Source: Lachnospiraceae bacterium
GTDB taxonomy: Bacteria; Bacillota; Clostridia; Lachnospirales; Lachnospiraceae
Direction of reading: 5' to 3'
Assembly: GCA_017619635.1 (NCBI GenBank)
Contig: JAFZRZ010000015.1
Location: 1-50,942 of the forward strand
Length of the DNA: 50,942 nt
In this document: piece by piece, positions 17,513 through 27,300 of the stretch
How the letters are laid out: each line of letters opens with the position of its first letter
Numbering within the stretch: the first letter of the stretch is position 1
Translations under genes and position numbers: made by a program
Notes under the pieces: model-generated
What the model was told of the DNA's origin: nothing
The model's database searches: none
Seen by the model: the letters and a program-made list of their open reading frames with translations, nothing else

Positions 17513-17542
17513 TTGATGCTATTATTCTTATGTTACTATAAT
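17513..17542 (+). promoter_or_regulatory. Promoter of the rimP-nusA-infB operon
   Basis: TTGATG (17513-17518), an 18-base spacer and a perfect TATAAT (17537-17542). Transcription should start near 17549, four or five bases before a terminator-like hairpin. Confidence 0.65.
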
Positions 17543-17553
17543 GTTTACTAGTT

Positions 17554-17581
17554 AGAGTGGGTCGCGGATCCACTCTTTTTT
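17554..17581 (+). terminator. Hairpin with T-run at the start of the rimP leader
   Basis: AGAGTGG (17554-17560) pairs with CCACTCT (17570-17576), extended by a G-U pair, and T continues to 17581. It could be the mntP terminator, but it lies downstream of the TATAAT at 17537, so it would also be transcribed at the 5' end of the rimP-nusA mRNA and could act as an attenuator. Confidence 0.7.
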
Positions 17582-17616
17582 ATGCAGATTGCGTAAGACC
17601 GGGAAGGATGTGACTG

Positions 17617-18078
17617 ATGGCAAAAAAGGATTACGAAGAGCGTACCGAAAAACTGCTTGAGCCGATAGCCAAAGACAGCGGTGTTTCGATCTACGATGTC
17701 GAGTATGTCAAGGAAGGCGAGGATTATTATCTGAGAGCCTACATAGACAAAGAAGGCGGAGTTACGATCGATGACTGTGAGACGGTGAGTAGGGCATTAT
17801 CGGATGCGCTGGACAAAGAGGATTATATCTCCGATGCTTACATACTTGAAGTCAGCAGCCCGGGACTGGGCAGGACATTGAAAAAAGAAAGACACTTTTT
17901 AAACAGCATCGGTCAGGAGGTCGAGATAAAGACCTACAAGCCAATAGACGGCACCAAGGAATTTACCGGTGTGTTAAAAGGTTATGAAGACAAGAAAGCT
18001 ATTGTGAGTACCGATAAAGGTGATATGGAGTTTTCCATGGACATGATCGCGAATGCAAGGCTTACAGTCGATTTTTAA
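17617..18078 (+). CDS. rimP: Ribosome maturation factor RimP
   Basis: Cytoplasmic factor for 30S subunit maturation. The 153 residues have the family two-domain layout: an N-terminal alpha-beta domain with DVEYVKEGEDYYLRAYID, the hallmark segment ILEVSSPGLGRTLKK in the middle, and a C-terminal SH3-like beta barrel (about 90-153). ATG 17617 has GGAAGG 9-10 bases upstream. First gene of the translation/transcription operon; nusA follows after 42 bases, the standard order. Confidence 0.96.
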   Translation: MAKKDYEERTEKLLEPIAKDSGVSIYDVEYVKEGEDYYLRAYIDKEGGVTIDDCETVSRALSDALDKEDYISDAYILEVSSPGLGRTLKKERHFLNSIGQEVEIKTYKPIDGTKEFTGVLKGYEDKKAIVSTDKGDMEFSMDMIANARLTVDF

Positions 18079-18120
18079 TGTGTATTGTATATAAAGAAAG
18101 AGAGGATAATGTAAAAAACG

Positions 18121-19287
18121 ATGAATAAGGAACTTATTGAAGCACTGGATGCGCTTGAGAAGGAAAAAGAGATAAGCAAGGAAACCTTGTTTGAGGCTAT
18201 TGAGAATTCACTTCTTACAGCCTGCAAGAACCATTTCGGAAAAGCAGACAACGTAAAGGTTGAGATAGACAGAGAGACCGGAGATTTCCTCTGCTATGCC
18301 GAGAAGATGGTAGTTGCAACAGAAGACGAGATCGAAGATCCCATGCTCCAGATAACGATCGATGATGCAGCAAAGATCACAAAGAACGCTGCTGTTGGTG
18401 AGAGCGTGAATGTAGAGATCAAGTCAAAGGAATTCGGACGTATAGCTACACAGAATGCCAAGAATGTTATCCTCCAGAAGATCCGTGAAGAGGAAAGAGA
18501 TGTCATTTACAATCAGTACTATGACAAGGAGAAGGACGTTGCCACAGGTATTGTCCAGAGATACATCGGTAAGAACATCTCTATCAACTTAGGTAAAGCA
18601 GATGCATTGCTCAATGAGTCAGAACAGGTTAAGAGCGAGCATTTCAGACCCACTGAGAGAATCAAGGTTTATATAGTAGAAGTTAAAAAGACAAACAAGG
18701 GTCCCCGTATCCTTGTAAGCCGTACACATCCCGAGCTTGTTAAGAAGCTCTTTGAATCTGAGGTTACAGAGATCAAGGATGGAACGGTTGAGATCAAGTC
18801 TATCGCACGTGAGGCCGGCAGCAGATCAAAGATCGCTGTATGGAGCAACAATCCCAATGTTGATCCCGTAGGTGCATGTGTTGGTATAAACGGTGCAAGA
18901 GTTAACAGCATAGTCGATGAGCTTAAAGGTGAGAAGATCGATATCGTATGCTGGGATGAGAACCCCGGTATACTTATTCAGAATGCACTTTCTCCGGCTA
19001 AGATCGTTGCAGTCTTTGCTGATCCTGATGAGAAGACAGCAAAAGTCGTTGTTCCGGATTATCAGTTATCACTTGCCATCGGTAAGGAAGGTCAGAATGC
19101 ACGTCTTGCAGCAAGACTGACAGGATACAAGATCGATATCAAGTCAGAAACGCAGGCTAAGGATGCTCCCGGATTCCGTTACGAGGATTATCTTGATGAT
19201 GATTATGATGAGGAAGAGTACGAGGAATACGAGGAGTACGAAGAGAACGAGGAGTTCGAGGAGAGCGTAGAGGGTGAAGACGAATAA
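18121..19287 (+). CDS. nusA: Transcription termination/antitermination protein NusA
   Basis: RNA polymerase-binding elongation factor influencing pausing, termination and antitermination. The 388 residues comprise the N-terminal polymerase-binding domain (1-125), an S1 domain (about 130-200) and two KH domains (about 200-345), with the KH sequence VGACVGINGARVNSIVDEL and the second KH loop IGKEGQNARLAARL. A strongly acidic tail (about 352-388) of Asp, Glu and Tyr follows, as in several clostridia. It overlaps the next gene by 14 bases. NusA often controls its own operon through leader termination, which fits the hairpin before rimP. Confidence 0.97.
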   Translation: MNKELIEALDALEKEKEISKETLFEAIENSLLTACKNHFGKADNVKVEIDRETGDFLCYAEKMVVATEDEIEDPMLQITIDDAAKITKNAAVGESVNVEIKSKEFGRIATQNAKNVILQKIREEERDVIYNQYYDKEKDVATGIVQRYIGKNISINLGKADALLNESEQVKSEHFRPTERIKVYIVEVKKTNKGPRILVSRTHPELVKKLFESEVTEIKDGTVEIKSIAREAGSRSKIAVWSNNPNVDPVGACVGINGARVNSIVDELKGEKIDIVCWDENPGILIQNALSPAKIVAVFADPDEKTAKVVVPDYQLSLAIGKEGQNARLAARLTGYKIDIKSETQAKDAPGFRYEDYLDDDYDEEEYEEYEEYEENEEFEESVEGEDE

Positions 19288-19588
19288 AAAGGTCCTTTCG
19301 CTTCTGGGACTGGCCACAAGATCGAGAAATGTCGTAAGCGGTGAGTTCAAGACTGAAAAGAGTGTGAAGAGCGGTACGGCAAAGCTTGTGATCGTGGCAG
19401 ACGACGCCTCAGACAATACGAAGAAGGAATTCAGAGATATGTGTACATTTTATAAGGTTCCCTGTTATTTCTTTGGCACAAAGGAAGAGCTTGGAAAGAG
19501 CATGGGAAAAGAGATAAGAGCATCGCTTAGTATCACTGATGACGGATTCGCAGGATCGATCATAAAACTGTTGCAGGAGGTAGTATAG
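19274..19588 (+). CDS. L7Ae/YlxQ-family ribosomal-type RNA-binding protein
   Basis: A 104-residue protein of the L7Ae/L30e/S12e/Gadd45 fold, which binds kink-turn RNA; its relative YlxQ sits at the same operon position in Bacillus. Seen: [19 protein letters not shown] near the start, then [16 protein letters not shown] and [17 protein letters not shown], the usual core. It starts with GTG 19274 inside the end of nusA (14-base overlap), which suggests translational coupling. The ylxR/rnpM gene normally found between nusA and this gene is absent. infB follows after 4 bases. Confidence 0.9.
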   Translation: MKTNKKVLSLLGLATRSRNVVSGEFKTEKSVKSGTAKLVIVADDASDNTKKEFRDMCTFYKVPCYFFGTKEELGKSMGKEIRASLSITDDGFAGSIIKLLQEVV

Positions 19589-19592
19589 ATAC

Positions 19593-22364
19593 ATGGCTAA
19601 GATGAAGATATCAGAATTAGCAGCTGAGATAAATGTAGATAAAAACGACATAGTGGCATTTTTACAGAGCACGGGATTTGAGTGTAAGAGTGCCACAAAG
19701 AGTATAGAAGAAGATCAGATAGAAGCAGTAAAGAAGAACTTTGCAGCTGCTTCAAAGCCCGCTGAGAAGAAGGTTGAGAAAGCAAAGGAAGAAGTAAAGG
19801 AAGCAAAGCCTGAAAAGAAGGCGGAAGCAAAACCTGAAAAGCCGGCTGAAAAACCCGCCCAGAGACCTGAAAATGCAGGTGCCGGACAGGCGGGACAGTT
19901 AAAGAAAAAGAAAAAAAGCGCCGTTATCATCGTAGGTGCGGGAACAGGTGCAGGTGGAAGACCCAGCAGACCCGGACAGGCACAGAGTGCACGTCCCGCA
20001 GCTCCCGCAATGCCTTCAAAGCAGGTGGTTTTGGGCCCCAATCAGATGATAAACAAGGCGACAGGCAAGATCATGGAGAAGCTTCCTCCCAAGAAAACAG
20101 AGGAGCCTCCGGTTCAGGAACCTGTTAAAGAAGAGACAAATGTTTCACGCAGTCAGGAATCAAAGAGTTCTTCAAACTTTACCGGAAGAACATTTGAGGG
20201 ACAGTCAAAAGACCGTCAGCAAAGAGGAGAGCGCAATGAAACGAGAGGACAACAGGCCGATGGCAGGAATAACAGAAACTCTGATAATGGAAACAGAGGG
20301 CCTGCTTCGGGTTCTAAAGGCAGGGATTTTAATCAAGGCTCTAATCAGCGTGGTAACAGGAATACATCAAACGATCAGCGCCCTTCGTCACGAGATGGAA
20401 GGCCGGCAGATAGATTCAGAGATAACAAGCCGGGTGCATTCATGGACGGACCGAGCTCTTCAGGTAAGCCGTCGGATAACAGACGAAACAACCAGATGGG
20501 CAAAGACAAGAGATCCAAGAAGGATGCCATCTACGAAGAAGAGGAAATAAAGAACAAGAATAAAGCAGGCCGCTTCATAAAGCCTGAAAAGAAGGAAGAG
20601 GTCGTTGAGGAGATCAAGGTCATAACCCTTCCCGAAGTAATAACCATTAAAGAACTGGCAGAGAAGATGAAGATGCAGCCTTCTGTTATCGTAAAGAAGC
20701 TTTTCTTACAGGGACAGATGGTTACTGTCAATCAGGAGATCTCATACGAAGAGGCTGAGAATATCGCGATCGATTACGATATCATGTGCGAGCAGGAAGT
20801 AAAGGTAGACGTTATCGAGGAACTCCTTAAGGAGGAAGATGATGACGAGGCTACACTTGTTGAACGTGCTCCCGTTATCTGTGTAATGGGTCATGTCGAT
20901 CACGGTAAGACTTCACTTTTGGATGCTATCCGTAAGACAAATGTCACGGACAAGGAAGCAGGCGGTATCACACAGCACATCGGTGCTTATATGGTTGAAG
21001 CAGGCGGTCGTAAGATCACTTTCCTTGATACACCCGGACATGAAGCATTCACAGCAATGCGTATGCGTGGTGCAAATGCTACAGATATAGCTATCCTCGT
21101 TGTTGCAGCCGATGACGGTGTAATGCCCCAGACAGTTGAGGCTATAAACCATGCAAAGGCAGCAGGTATCGAGATAATAGTAGCTGTAAATAAGATAGAT
21201 AAGCCAAATGCCGATCTTAACAGGGTTAAGCAGGAACTTGCCGAGTACGAGCTCATTCCCGAGGAATGGGGCGGAAGCACGGTATTTGCTCCCGTCAGTG
21301 CAAAGACAGGCGAGGGTATCAAAGAAATGCTCGACATGGTGCTCCTTACAGCAGATATTCTTGAACTTAAGGCAAATCCTTCAAGAAAGGCAAGAGGTCT
21401 TGTTATAGAGGCAGAGCTTGATAAGGGACGTGGTCCTGTAGCTACCATCCTTATGCAGAAGGGTACCTTAAAGGTAGGAGATTTCGTATCGGCAGGTGCT
21501 TGCTACGGTAAAGTAAGAGCAATGCTCGATGATAAGGGAAGACGTGTTAAAGAGGCAGGTCCTTCAACTCCTGTAGAGATCCTCGGTCTTAATGACGTTC
21601 CTGAAGCGGGTGAAGTATTCCTTGCTCATGACAACGATAAGACGGCAAGAAGCTTTGCAGACACATATAAGGCTCAGAACAAGGCCAAGAAGCTCGAAGA
21701 GACCAAGTCTAAGATGAGTCTGGATGATGTATTCAATCAGATCCAGGAAGGTAACCTCAAAGAGCTTAACCTTATCGTTAAAGCCGATGTTCAGGGTTCT
21801 GTTGAGGCAGTTAAGCAGTCACTTGTCAAACTATCTAATGAAGAAGTTGTTGTTAAGTGCATTCACGGCGGCGTAGGTGCGGTAAATGAATCCGATGTAA
21901 GTCTTGCTGCTGCAAGTAATGCGATAATCATAGGCTTTAATGTCCGCGTAGATGCCAACGCAAAAGAGACGGCTGAGAGAGAAGGCGTGGATGTAAGACT
22001 TTACAAAGTCATCTACCAGGCTATAGATGATGTGGAAGCAGCCATGAAGGGTATGCTCGATCCCGTATTTGAGGAGAAAGTCATCGGTCATGCTGAGGTT
22101 CGCCAGATATTCAAGGCTTCAGCAGTCGGAAACATCGCCGGTTCTTATGTGCTTGACGGTATATTCCAGAGAGGATGTAAGATACGTATCTCAAGAGAGG
22201 GCGAGCAGATCTACGAAGGAGATCTTGCATCACTCAAGAGATTCAAGGACGATGTCAAGGAGGTTAAGGCAGGCTTCGAATGTGGTCTTGTATTTGACGG
22301 ATTTGATGCAATGCAGGAGCTTGACATAGTTGAAGCTTATATCATGGTAGAGGTACCCAGATAA
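19593..22364 (+). CDS. infB: Translation initiation factor IF-2
   Basis: GTPase that brings initiator tRNA to the 30S subunit and promotes subunit joining. At 923 residues it has the N-terminal IF2_N helical domain ([11 protein letters not shown]), a long disordered region rich in Lys/Glu/Ala/Pro and then Asn/Arg/Gly/Ser (about 50-300), a second IF2_N-like domain (about 345-410), the G domain with GHVDHGKT from 433, DTPGHEAF and NKID, and domains II to IV. ATG 19593 lies 12 bases after GGAGG; the in-frame ATG at 19602 is possible. rbfA begins one base after the stop codon. Confidence 0.98.
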   Translation: MAKMKISELAAEINVDKNDIVAFLQSTGFECKSATKSIEEDQIEAVKKNFAAASKPAEKKVEKAKEEVKEAKPEKKAEAKPEKPAEKPAQRPENAGAGQAGQLKKKKKSAVIIVGAGTGAGGRPSRPGQAQSARPAAPAMPSKQVVLGPNQMINKATGKIMEKLPPKKTEEPPVQEPVKEETNVSRSQESKSSSNFTGRTFEGQSKDRQQRGERNETRGQQADGRNNRNSDNGNRGPASGSKGRDFNQGSNQRGNRNTSNDQRPSSRDGRPADRFRDNKPGAFMDGPSSSGKPSDNRRNNQMGKDKRSKKDAIYEEEEIKNKNKAGRFIKPEKKEEVVEEIKVITLPEVITIKELAEKMKMQPSVIVKKLFLQGQMVTVNQEISYEEAENIAIDYDIMCEQEVKVDVIEELLKEEDDDEATLVERAPVICVMGHVDHGKTSLLDAIRKTNVTDKEAGGITQHIGAYMVEAGGRKITFLDTPGHEAFTAMRMRGANATDIAILVVAADDGVMPQTVEAINHAKAAGIEIIVAVNKIDKPNADLNRVKQELAEYELIPEEWGGSTVFAPVSAKTGEGIKEMLDMVLLTADILELKANPSRKARGLVIEAELDKGRGPVATILMQKGTLKVGDFVSAGACYGKVRAMLDDKGRRVKEAGPSTPVEILGLNDVPEAGEVFLAHDNDKTARSFADTYKAQNKAKKLEETKSKMSLDDVFNQIQEGNLKELNLIVKADVQGSVEAVKQSLVKLSNEEVVVKCIHGGVGAVNESDVSLAAASNAIIIGFNVRVDANAKETAEREGVDVRLYKVIYQAIDDVEAAMKGMLDPVFEEKVIGHAEVRQIFKASAVGNIAGSYVLDGIFQRGCKIRISREGEQIYEGDLASLKRFKDDVKEVKAGFECGLVFDGFDAMQELDIVEAYIMVEVPR

Positions 22365-22365
22365 C

Positions 22366-22740
22366 ATGAGAAAGAACAGTATAAAGAACACCAGGATCAA
22401 TGGAGAAGTCCAGAAGATCCTGGCTGAGATAATCAGAAGTGAGATAAAGGATCCCAGGATCCCTGAGTTCACTTCAATAGTGAGTGTCGAGGTTGCTCCC
22501 GATCTTAAGAACTGCAAGGCTTTCGTATCAGTCCTTGGAGACGATGAGGCGGCAGCAAATGCTCTGGAGGGATTAAAGAGTGCGGCAGGTTTTATAAGAA
22601 ACAGGCTTGCAAAGGAACTGAACTTAAGGAATACACCCGAACTTCATTTCCATCTTGATCAGTCCATTGCTTATGGTGTTGATATGTCACGAAAGATCGA
22701 CGAAGTGATAAGACACGACGAAGAAAAGAGCAGACAATGA
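22366..22740 (+). CDS. rbfA: 30S ribosome-binding factor RbfA
   Basis: Small cold-shock-related factor that helps 16S rRNA maturation. The 124 residues form a single KH-like fold, with the family features RINGEVQKILAEIIRSEIKDP at the N-terminal side (seen as separate helices) and ELHFHLDQSIAYG near the C-terminus. It starts one base after infB and its last codons overlap nrnA by 4 bases (ATGA), so the genes are translationally linked. Confidence 0.96.
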   Translation: MRKNSIKNTRINGEVQKILAEIIRSEIKDPRIPEFTSIVSVEVAPDLKNCKAFVSVLGDDEAAANALEGLKSAAGFIRNRLAKELNLRNTPELHFHLDQSIAYGVDMSRKIDEVIRHDEEKSRQ

Positions 22741-23690
22741 TAGATATTTTAGAAGAGATAGGGCCTGCCCAGAGTATCGCCATTGGCGGTCATATAAGAC
22801 CCGACGGTGATTGCATAGGTTCATGTATGGCTATGTATCTTTATCTTAAGAAGATGCTGCCTGACAGAAAGATATACGTGTACCTTGAAGAGTTTTCACC
22901 GGTATTCAACTGTATAGCGGGAATAGATGAGATAAAAAGACCCGACGGATGCAAGCATGCACATGATGTTTTCATATGCATCGATTGCAATGCCGAGAGA
23001 CTGGGGGATTCCCTGCCTGCGTTCGAAGGGGCAAAAAAACGCATCAATATCGATCATCATGTGACCAATCCCGGAGACGGAGATGTTAATTACATCGTAC
23101 CCGGTGCGAGCAGTGCCAGCGAACTGGTATATGACTGCATTGATGAAGCGGGAATCGATGTTGATATAGCGAAGGCTATCTATATGGGCATAGTTCATGA
23201 TACGGGAGTTTTCCAGTATTCAAACGTATCACCCAAGACCATGAGGATAGCAGCTCATCTTATTGAATTTGGATTTGATTTTCCTAAACTGATAGAAGAG
23301 ACATTCTATCAAAAGACCTATGTTCAGAATCAGGTGATGGGCCGTACAATACTTGAAAGCGTGCTGTTTTTAGATAAGAGATGCATTGTTGGACATCTTG
23401 ATGCAAAGACCATGAAGTTTTACGGTGTAACATCCAAGGATATGGACGGTATCGTAAATCAGTTAAGATATACAAAGGGCGTGGATTGTGCCGTTTTCAT
23501 GTATGAGGTTGAACCCATGAGATACAAGGTCAGCCTCAGGTCAAACGGAGTGATAGACTGTTCCGTGATCGCAGCGTATTTTGGCGGCGGCGGACATGTG
23601 AGAGCTGCGGGCTTTAACTTAGAAGGCACCTTCCATGATGTGATAAACAATCTGTCAAGACAGATCGAAAAGCAGTATAAGGAACAATGA
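22737..23690 (+). CDS. nrnA: Bifunctional oligoribonuclease / PAP phosphatase NrnA (DHH family)
   Basis: Degrades very short RNAs and dephosphorylates pAp to AMP, using Mn2+. The 317 residues show the DHH phosphoesterase domain with HIRPDGDCIGSC (near 20-30), CIDCNAE, and DHH at 106-108, followed by the C-terminal DHHA1 domain with GGGGHVRAAG near 283. It overlaps both neighbours by 4 bases (rbfA and truB), the arrangement seen in many clostridia. With pnp downstream, the window contains both ends of an RNA decay pathway. Confidence 0.95.
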   Translation: MIDILEEIGPAQSIAIGGHIRPDGDCIGSCMAMYLYLKKMLPDRKIYVYLEEFSPVFNCIAGIDEIKRPDGCKHAHDVFICIDCNAERLGDSLPAFEGAKKRINIDHHVTNPGDGDVNYIVPGASSASELVYDCIDEAGIDVDIAKAIYMGIVHDTGVFQYSNVSPKTMRIAAHLIEFGFDFPKLIEETFYQKTYVQNQVMGRTILESVLFLDKRCIVGHLDAKTMKFYGVTSKDMDGIVNQLRYTKGVDCAVFMYEVEPMRYKVSLRSNGVIDCSVIAAYFGGGGHVRAAGFNLEGTFHDVINNLSRQIEKQYKEQ

Positions 23691-24565
23691 TAAACGGAAT
23701 AATAAATGTTTACAAGGAGGAGGGTTACACCTCCTTCGATGTTGTTGCGAAACTTCGCGGTATAACAAAGATACGAAAGATAGGACATACCGGTACGCTC
23801 GATCCCGATGCCACAGGTGTCCTGCCTGTGTGCATAGGAGGTGCGACGAAGCTTTGTGACATGCTCACTGACAAGACAAAAGAGTATGAGGCTGTTTTAA
23901 GACTGGGACTTGTCACAGACACCCAGGATGCTTCCGGGACTGTTCTTGAAAGATATGAAGTTAACATAACTAAGGAAGAGTTTGAACAGGCGATCTTTTC
24001 TTTTATCGGAAAGTCGAAGCAGATCCCGCCGATGTATTCCGCACTAAAGGTTGACGGCAAAAAGCTTTGTGACATGGCAAGAGCCGGTATCGAGGTTGAA
24101 CGAAAGCCCAGGGATATAGAGATAACGGATATAAAGATCCTCGATATGACCAAAGACAGTGCAAAGATAAGGGTTGCATGCTCAAAAGGCACATATATAA
24201 GGACTCTGTGTAACGATATAGGTGCAAAACTTAACTGCGGCGGTATCATGGAAAGCCTCGTAAGGACAAGATCAGGAGCATTTGAGATAAAAGATGCTCA
24301 TAGGCTTGATGAGATAGAAAGCCTCGCGAAAGAAGGAAGGCTTGATGAGATAGTAACTACCATTGACAGCATGTTTGATGAATGCCCTTTAAAAACTGTA
24401 TCCAAAGAGGATGCAAAAAGAGTTGAGAACGGCAATCAGCTTACGATCCCGTATATGGGAGACAGGATAAGGGTATATCTTGAAGACGGCGAGTTTGCTG
24501 CCATATATGATTTTTCTGACAAAAATAGCTGCTATACCCCCTATAAAATGTTCCTTACCCGATAA
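23687..24565 (+). CDS. truB: tRNA pseudouridine-55 synthase TruB
   Basis: Converts U55 of the tRNA T-loop to pseudouridine. The 292 residues contain the catalytic motif GHTGTLDPDATGVLP with the nucleophilic Asp39, the segment PPMYSALKVDGKKL, and the CSKGTYIRTLCNDIG loop. A short PUA-like C-terminal domain follows. It overlaps nrnA by 4 bases and is the last gene of this operon. ribF, which usually follows truB in Firmicutes, is missing; a Na/Pi transporter gene is found instead. Confidence 0.97.
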   Translation: MINGIINVYKEEGYTSFDVVAKLRGITKIRKIGHTGTLDPDATGVLPVCIGGATKLCDMLTDKTKEYEAVLRLGLVTDTQDASGTVLERYEVNITKEEFEQAIFSFIGKSKQIPPMYSALKVDGKKLCDMARAGIEVERKPRDIEITDIKILDMTKDSAKIRVACSKGTYIRTLCNDIGAKLNCGGIMESLVRTRSGAFEIKDAHRLDEIESLAKEGRLDEIVTTIDSMFDECPLKTVSKEDAKRVENGNQLTIPYMGDRIRVYLEDGEFAAIYDFSDKNSCYTPYKMFLTR

Positions 24566-24647
24566 AACGGCTTGACGATAAAGGTAAAATAAGTCAAAAT
24601 TAAATAGGGTATGGGCTACAATAAGATTTTACTTGAAAGAGGATAAA

Positions 24648-26282
24648 ATGAACTCTGGAATTTTGCTGGAATTGGCGGGAGGACTCGGCCTTTTCCTTTT
24701 TGGCATGTCACTGATGAGTGAGAGCATAGAGAAAGCTGCGGGTGCCAAGCTCAGAGGAATACTCGCTATGTTCACAAAGAACAAGCTTATGGGTACTCTG
24801 GTCGGTTTTGTATTCACCGGCATCATACAGTCATCCAGTGCCTGTACTGTCATGGTTGTCAGCTTTGTTAACGCAGGACTCATGGAACTTACTCAGGCGG
24901 CAGGAGTTATCTTCGGTGCCAATATAGGTACAACTGTAACCTCTCAGTTGGTATCGTTCAATCTTTCAAAGGTCGCACCGTTATTTGTGCTTGCAGGCGT
25001 GCTTGTAGTGATGTTCTGCAAGAATGAGACTGTTAAAAAACTCGGGGACATAGTCCTCGGATTCGGTATACTTTTCATGGGACTGTCTCTTATGAGCGGA
25101 TCCATGGCGGGACTTAAGGAATCACAGGATGTTGTCGATGCTTTAGCCGGACTTAACAATCCTTTCCTTGCGGTTCTTTTGGGAACTGTTGTTACCAGCG
25201 TTATACAGAGTTCATCTGTTACCGTCAGTATCATACTGTTGATGGCAAACCAGGGACTCTTGGATCTTAAGATATGTCTGTTTGTCATCCTTGGATGTAA
25301 CATAGGAGCCTGCAGCTCCGCAATGATAGCATCATTATCAGGTAAGAAGAACGCAAAGAGAGCGGCTCTCATACATCTTCTTTTCAATATAGTAGGAACA
25401 GTTATATTCTTTGTGCTTTTCCTGTTTGTGGGAGATGCCTTTGTCGATATGGTCGCACGTGTATCTGCGGATAACGGACGATTTGTCGCTAACTCGCATA
25501 CGATCATAAAGATCGCACAGGTAATATTGCTGCTTCCGTTCTCAAACCTTCTTGTTAAGCTTACCTATCTGTTGGTACCCGGTGAGGATGTGAAGGTAGG
25601 ATACAGAGAGAGTTACACTCTTAAATATATAGGAAACAAGGTCGTATTCAATCCTGCAACTGCGGTTGTCGAGGTTATCAACGAGCTTGAGCGTATGGCT
25701 GATCTTGCTGGTGAGAACCTAAACAGAGCCATGAACGCCCTGATAACACTCGATCAGGAGGATATAGACGAAGTATACGAGGTTGAAAAGAATATCAACT
25801 TCCTAAATAAAGCGATAACAGGCTATATGGTAAAGATAAACCAGACGACTCTTCCCATCGAAGACTTGAAGAGCATCGGTGCGCTTTTCCATGTGGCAAA
25901 TGATATAGAAAGAGTCGGGGACCATGCTGAGAACATCGCGGATGCGGCAGTGACCCGAAAAGAGCAGGATATAGTGTTCAGTAAGCAGGCCCAGAGAGAG
26001 ATGGGACAGATGCTGGATCTTGTTAATGACTGTTACAGGTACTCTGTAGAGATGTTCGCTCACGGAAAAGATGAGCACATGCAGGATATCATAGATCTGG
26101 AAGACAAGATAGATAACCTGGAAAGAGAGTTTCAGCAGACTCATGTCGAGAGACTCAAGAAAAACGAATGTACGCCTGATGCAGGCATGATCTATTCGGA
26201 TATCCTGTCAGGACTTGAGAGAATAGCTGACCATGCGGTCAACATAGCATTCTCGATATCGGAAAGCGAAAATGAAGTTTAG
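24648..26282 (+). CDS. Na+/phosphate cotransporter family protein with PhoU-like domain
   Basis: Membrane protein of the NptA/PNaS family importing phosphate with sodium. From ATG 24648 the product has 544 residues. It has an N-terminal membrane half made of two inverted repeats, each with the signature Gln-Ser-Ser-Ser (61-64 and 187-190), then a cytoplasmic helical region (about 345-540) resembling PhoU, with DIERVGDHAENIAD and LERIADHAVNIA. The start is chosen because GAAAGAGG lies 5 bases upstream; a longer frame would begin at TTG 24633. The NlpC/P60 gene overlaps its end by 11 bases, linking phosphate uptake to the cell-wall and two-component genes that follow. Confidence 0.92.
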   Translation: MNSGILLELAGGLGLFLFGMSLMSESIEKAAGAKLRGILAMFTKNKLMGTLVGFVFTGIIQSSSACTVMVVSFVNAGLMELTQAAGVIFGANIGTTVTSQLVSFNLSKVAPLFVLAGVLVVMFCKNETVKKLGDIVLGFGILFMGLSLMSGSMAGLKESQDVVDALAGLNNPFLAVLLGTVVTSVIQSSSVTVSIILLMANQGLLDLKICLFVILGCNIGACSSAMIASLSGKKNAKRAALIHLLFNIVGTVIFFVLFLFVGDAFVDMVARVSADNGRFVANSHTIIKIAQVILLLPFSNLLVKLTYLLVPGEDVKVGYRESYTLKYIGNKVVFNPATAVVEVINELERMADLAGENLNRAMNALITLDQEDIDEVYEVEKNINFLNKAITGYMVKINQTTLPIEDLKSIGALFHVANDIERVGDHAENIADAAVTRKEQDIVFSKQAQREMGQMLDLVNDCYRYSVEMFAHGKDEHMQDIIDLEDKIDNLEREFQQTHVERLKKNECTPDAGMIYSDILSGLERIADHAVNIAFSISESENEV

Positions 26283-27300
26283 ATTTAATTTTTTGGTAAA
26301 AACAGCATTATTGTGTTCGGCAATGCTTATGGCTCTTCCAATGGGAGTAAAGGCTGAGAACAAGATGGCGGATGCAGTCTCACCGGCAGGTGTGGGAACT
26401 CTGCTTGATACAGTTATGACTGAAGAAGAGTATCTGGCGGCTGCTGAGGACACATCCCTTACTTTCGGCTACAGTAATCTGGGCGTATCGGATGTTGAGA
26501 ACCATCTTAATGTAAGAGAAGCTCCCAGCACCGATGCAAAACTTGTTGGTAAGATGACCAACAACTGCGGTTGTGAGATCATGGAGAGCGATGGTGAGTG
26601 GTACCATGTCGTATCCGGAGAAGTTGAGGGATGGGTTCATTCCGATTATCTTTTGACCGGAGCAAAGGCGGTGTTGCGTGCCAACAGCGTTGTCACAAAG
26701 ATGGCAAGAGCTACGGAAGGCGGTCTCAGAGTAAGAAGTGAGGCCAATACCGATTGTGAGATAATAACCACAATGGGAGAAGGCGAGAGACTCGAAGTTA
26801 TCGAGGAACTCGACGGCTGGATCAAAGTATCTCTTGACGATGAGGAAGCTTATATTTCTGCGGATTATGCCATAGTCGAGGAGGAACTCGACACAGCAAT
26901 AACCATGACAGAGCTTTTATATGGTGAAGGTGTATCTGATGTCAGAGTCGAGATATGCCAGTATGCAAAAGAATTTTTGGGTAACAGATACGTATGGGGA
27001 GGAAGCAGTCTGACCAAGGGTACGGATTGTTCCGGATTCACCATGAGTGTATATAAGAAGTATGGCATAACACTGCCTCATTCATCCGTTGCACAGTCAA
27101 AGATGGGTACAAAGGTATCCTTATCCGAAGCAAAAGCGGGTGATCTGGTATTCTATGCAAAGGGCGGAACCGTCAACCATGTAGGTATCTATATCGGTAA
27201 CGGTCAGGTCATCCATGCTTCAAATCCCAAGCAGGGTATAAAGATATCACCGGTGGGTTACAGGACTATCCACAGTATCAGACAGTATATATATGATTGA
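26272..27300 (+). CDS. Secreted SH3-SH3-NlpC/P60 peptidoglycan hydrolase
   Basis: An exported cell-wall endopeptidase of 342 residues. Seen in order: a signal peptide with hydrophobic core and an Ala-x-Ala-like end at VKA (about residue 28), a first bacterial SH3 domain (about 75-125) with LNVREAPSTDAKLVG, a second SH3 domain (about 145-205) with GGLRVRSEANTDCE, and the C-terminal NlpC/P60 domain with catalytic Cys253 (TDCSGF), His303 (VNHVGIYIG) and His315. It probably cuts stem peptides in murein. It overlaps the transporter upstream (11 bases) and the kinase downstream (8 bases), so all are translated from one message. Confidence 0.92.
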   Translation: MKFRFNFLVKTALLCSAMLMALPMGVKAENKMADAVSPAGVGTLLDTVMTEEEYLAAAEDTSLTFGYSNLGVSDVENHLNVREAPSTDAKLVGKMTNNCGCEIMESDGEWYHVVSGEVEGWVHSDYLLTGAKAVLRANSVVTKMARATEGGLRVRSEANTDCEIITTMGEGERLEVIEELDGWIKVSLDDEEAYISADYAIVEEELDTAITMTELLYGEGVSDVRVEICQYAKEFLGNRYVWGGSSLTKGTDCSGFTMSVYKKYGITLPHSSVAQSKMGTKVSLSEAKAGDLVFYAKGGTVNHVGIYIGNGQVIHASNPKQGIKISPVGYRTIHSIRQYIYD

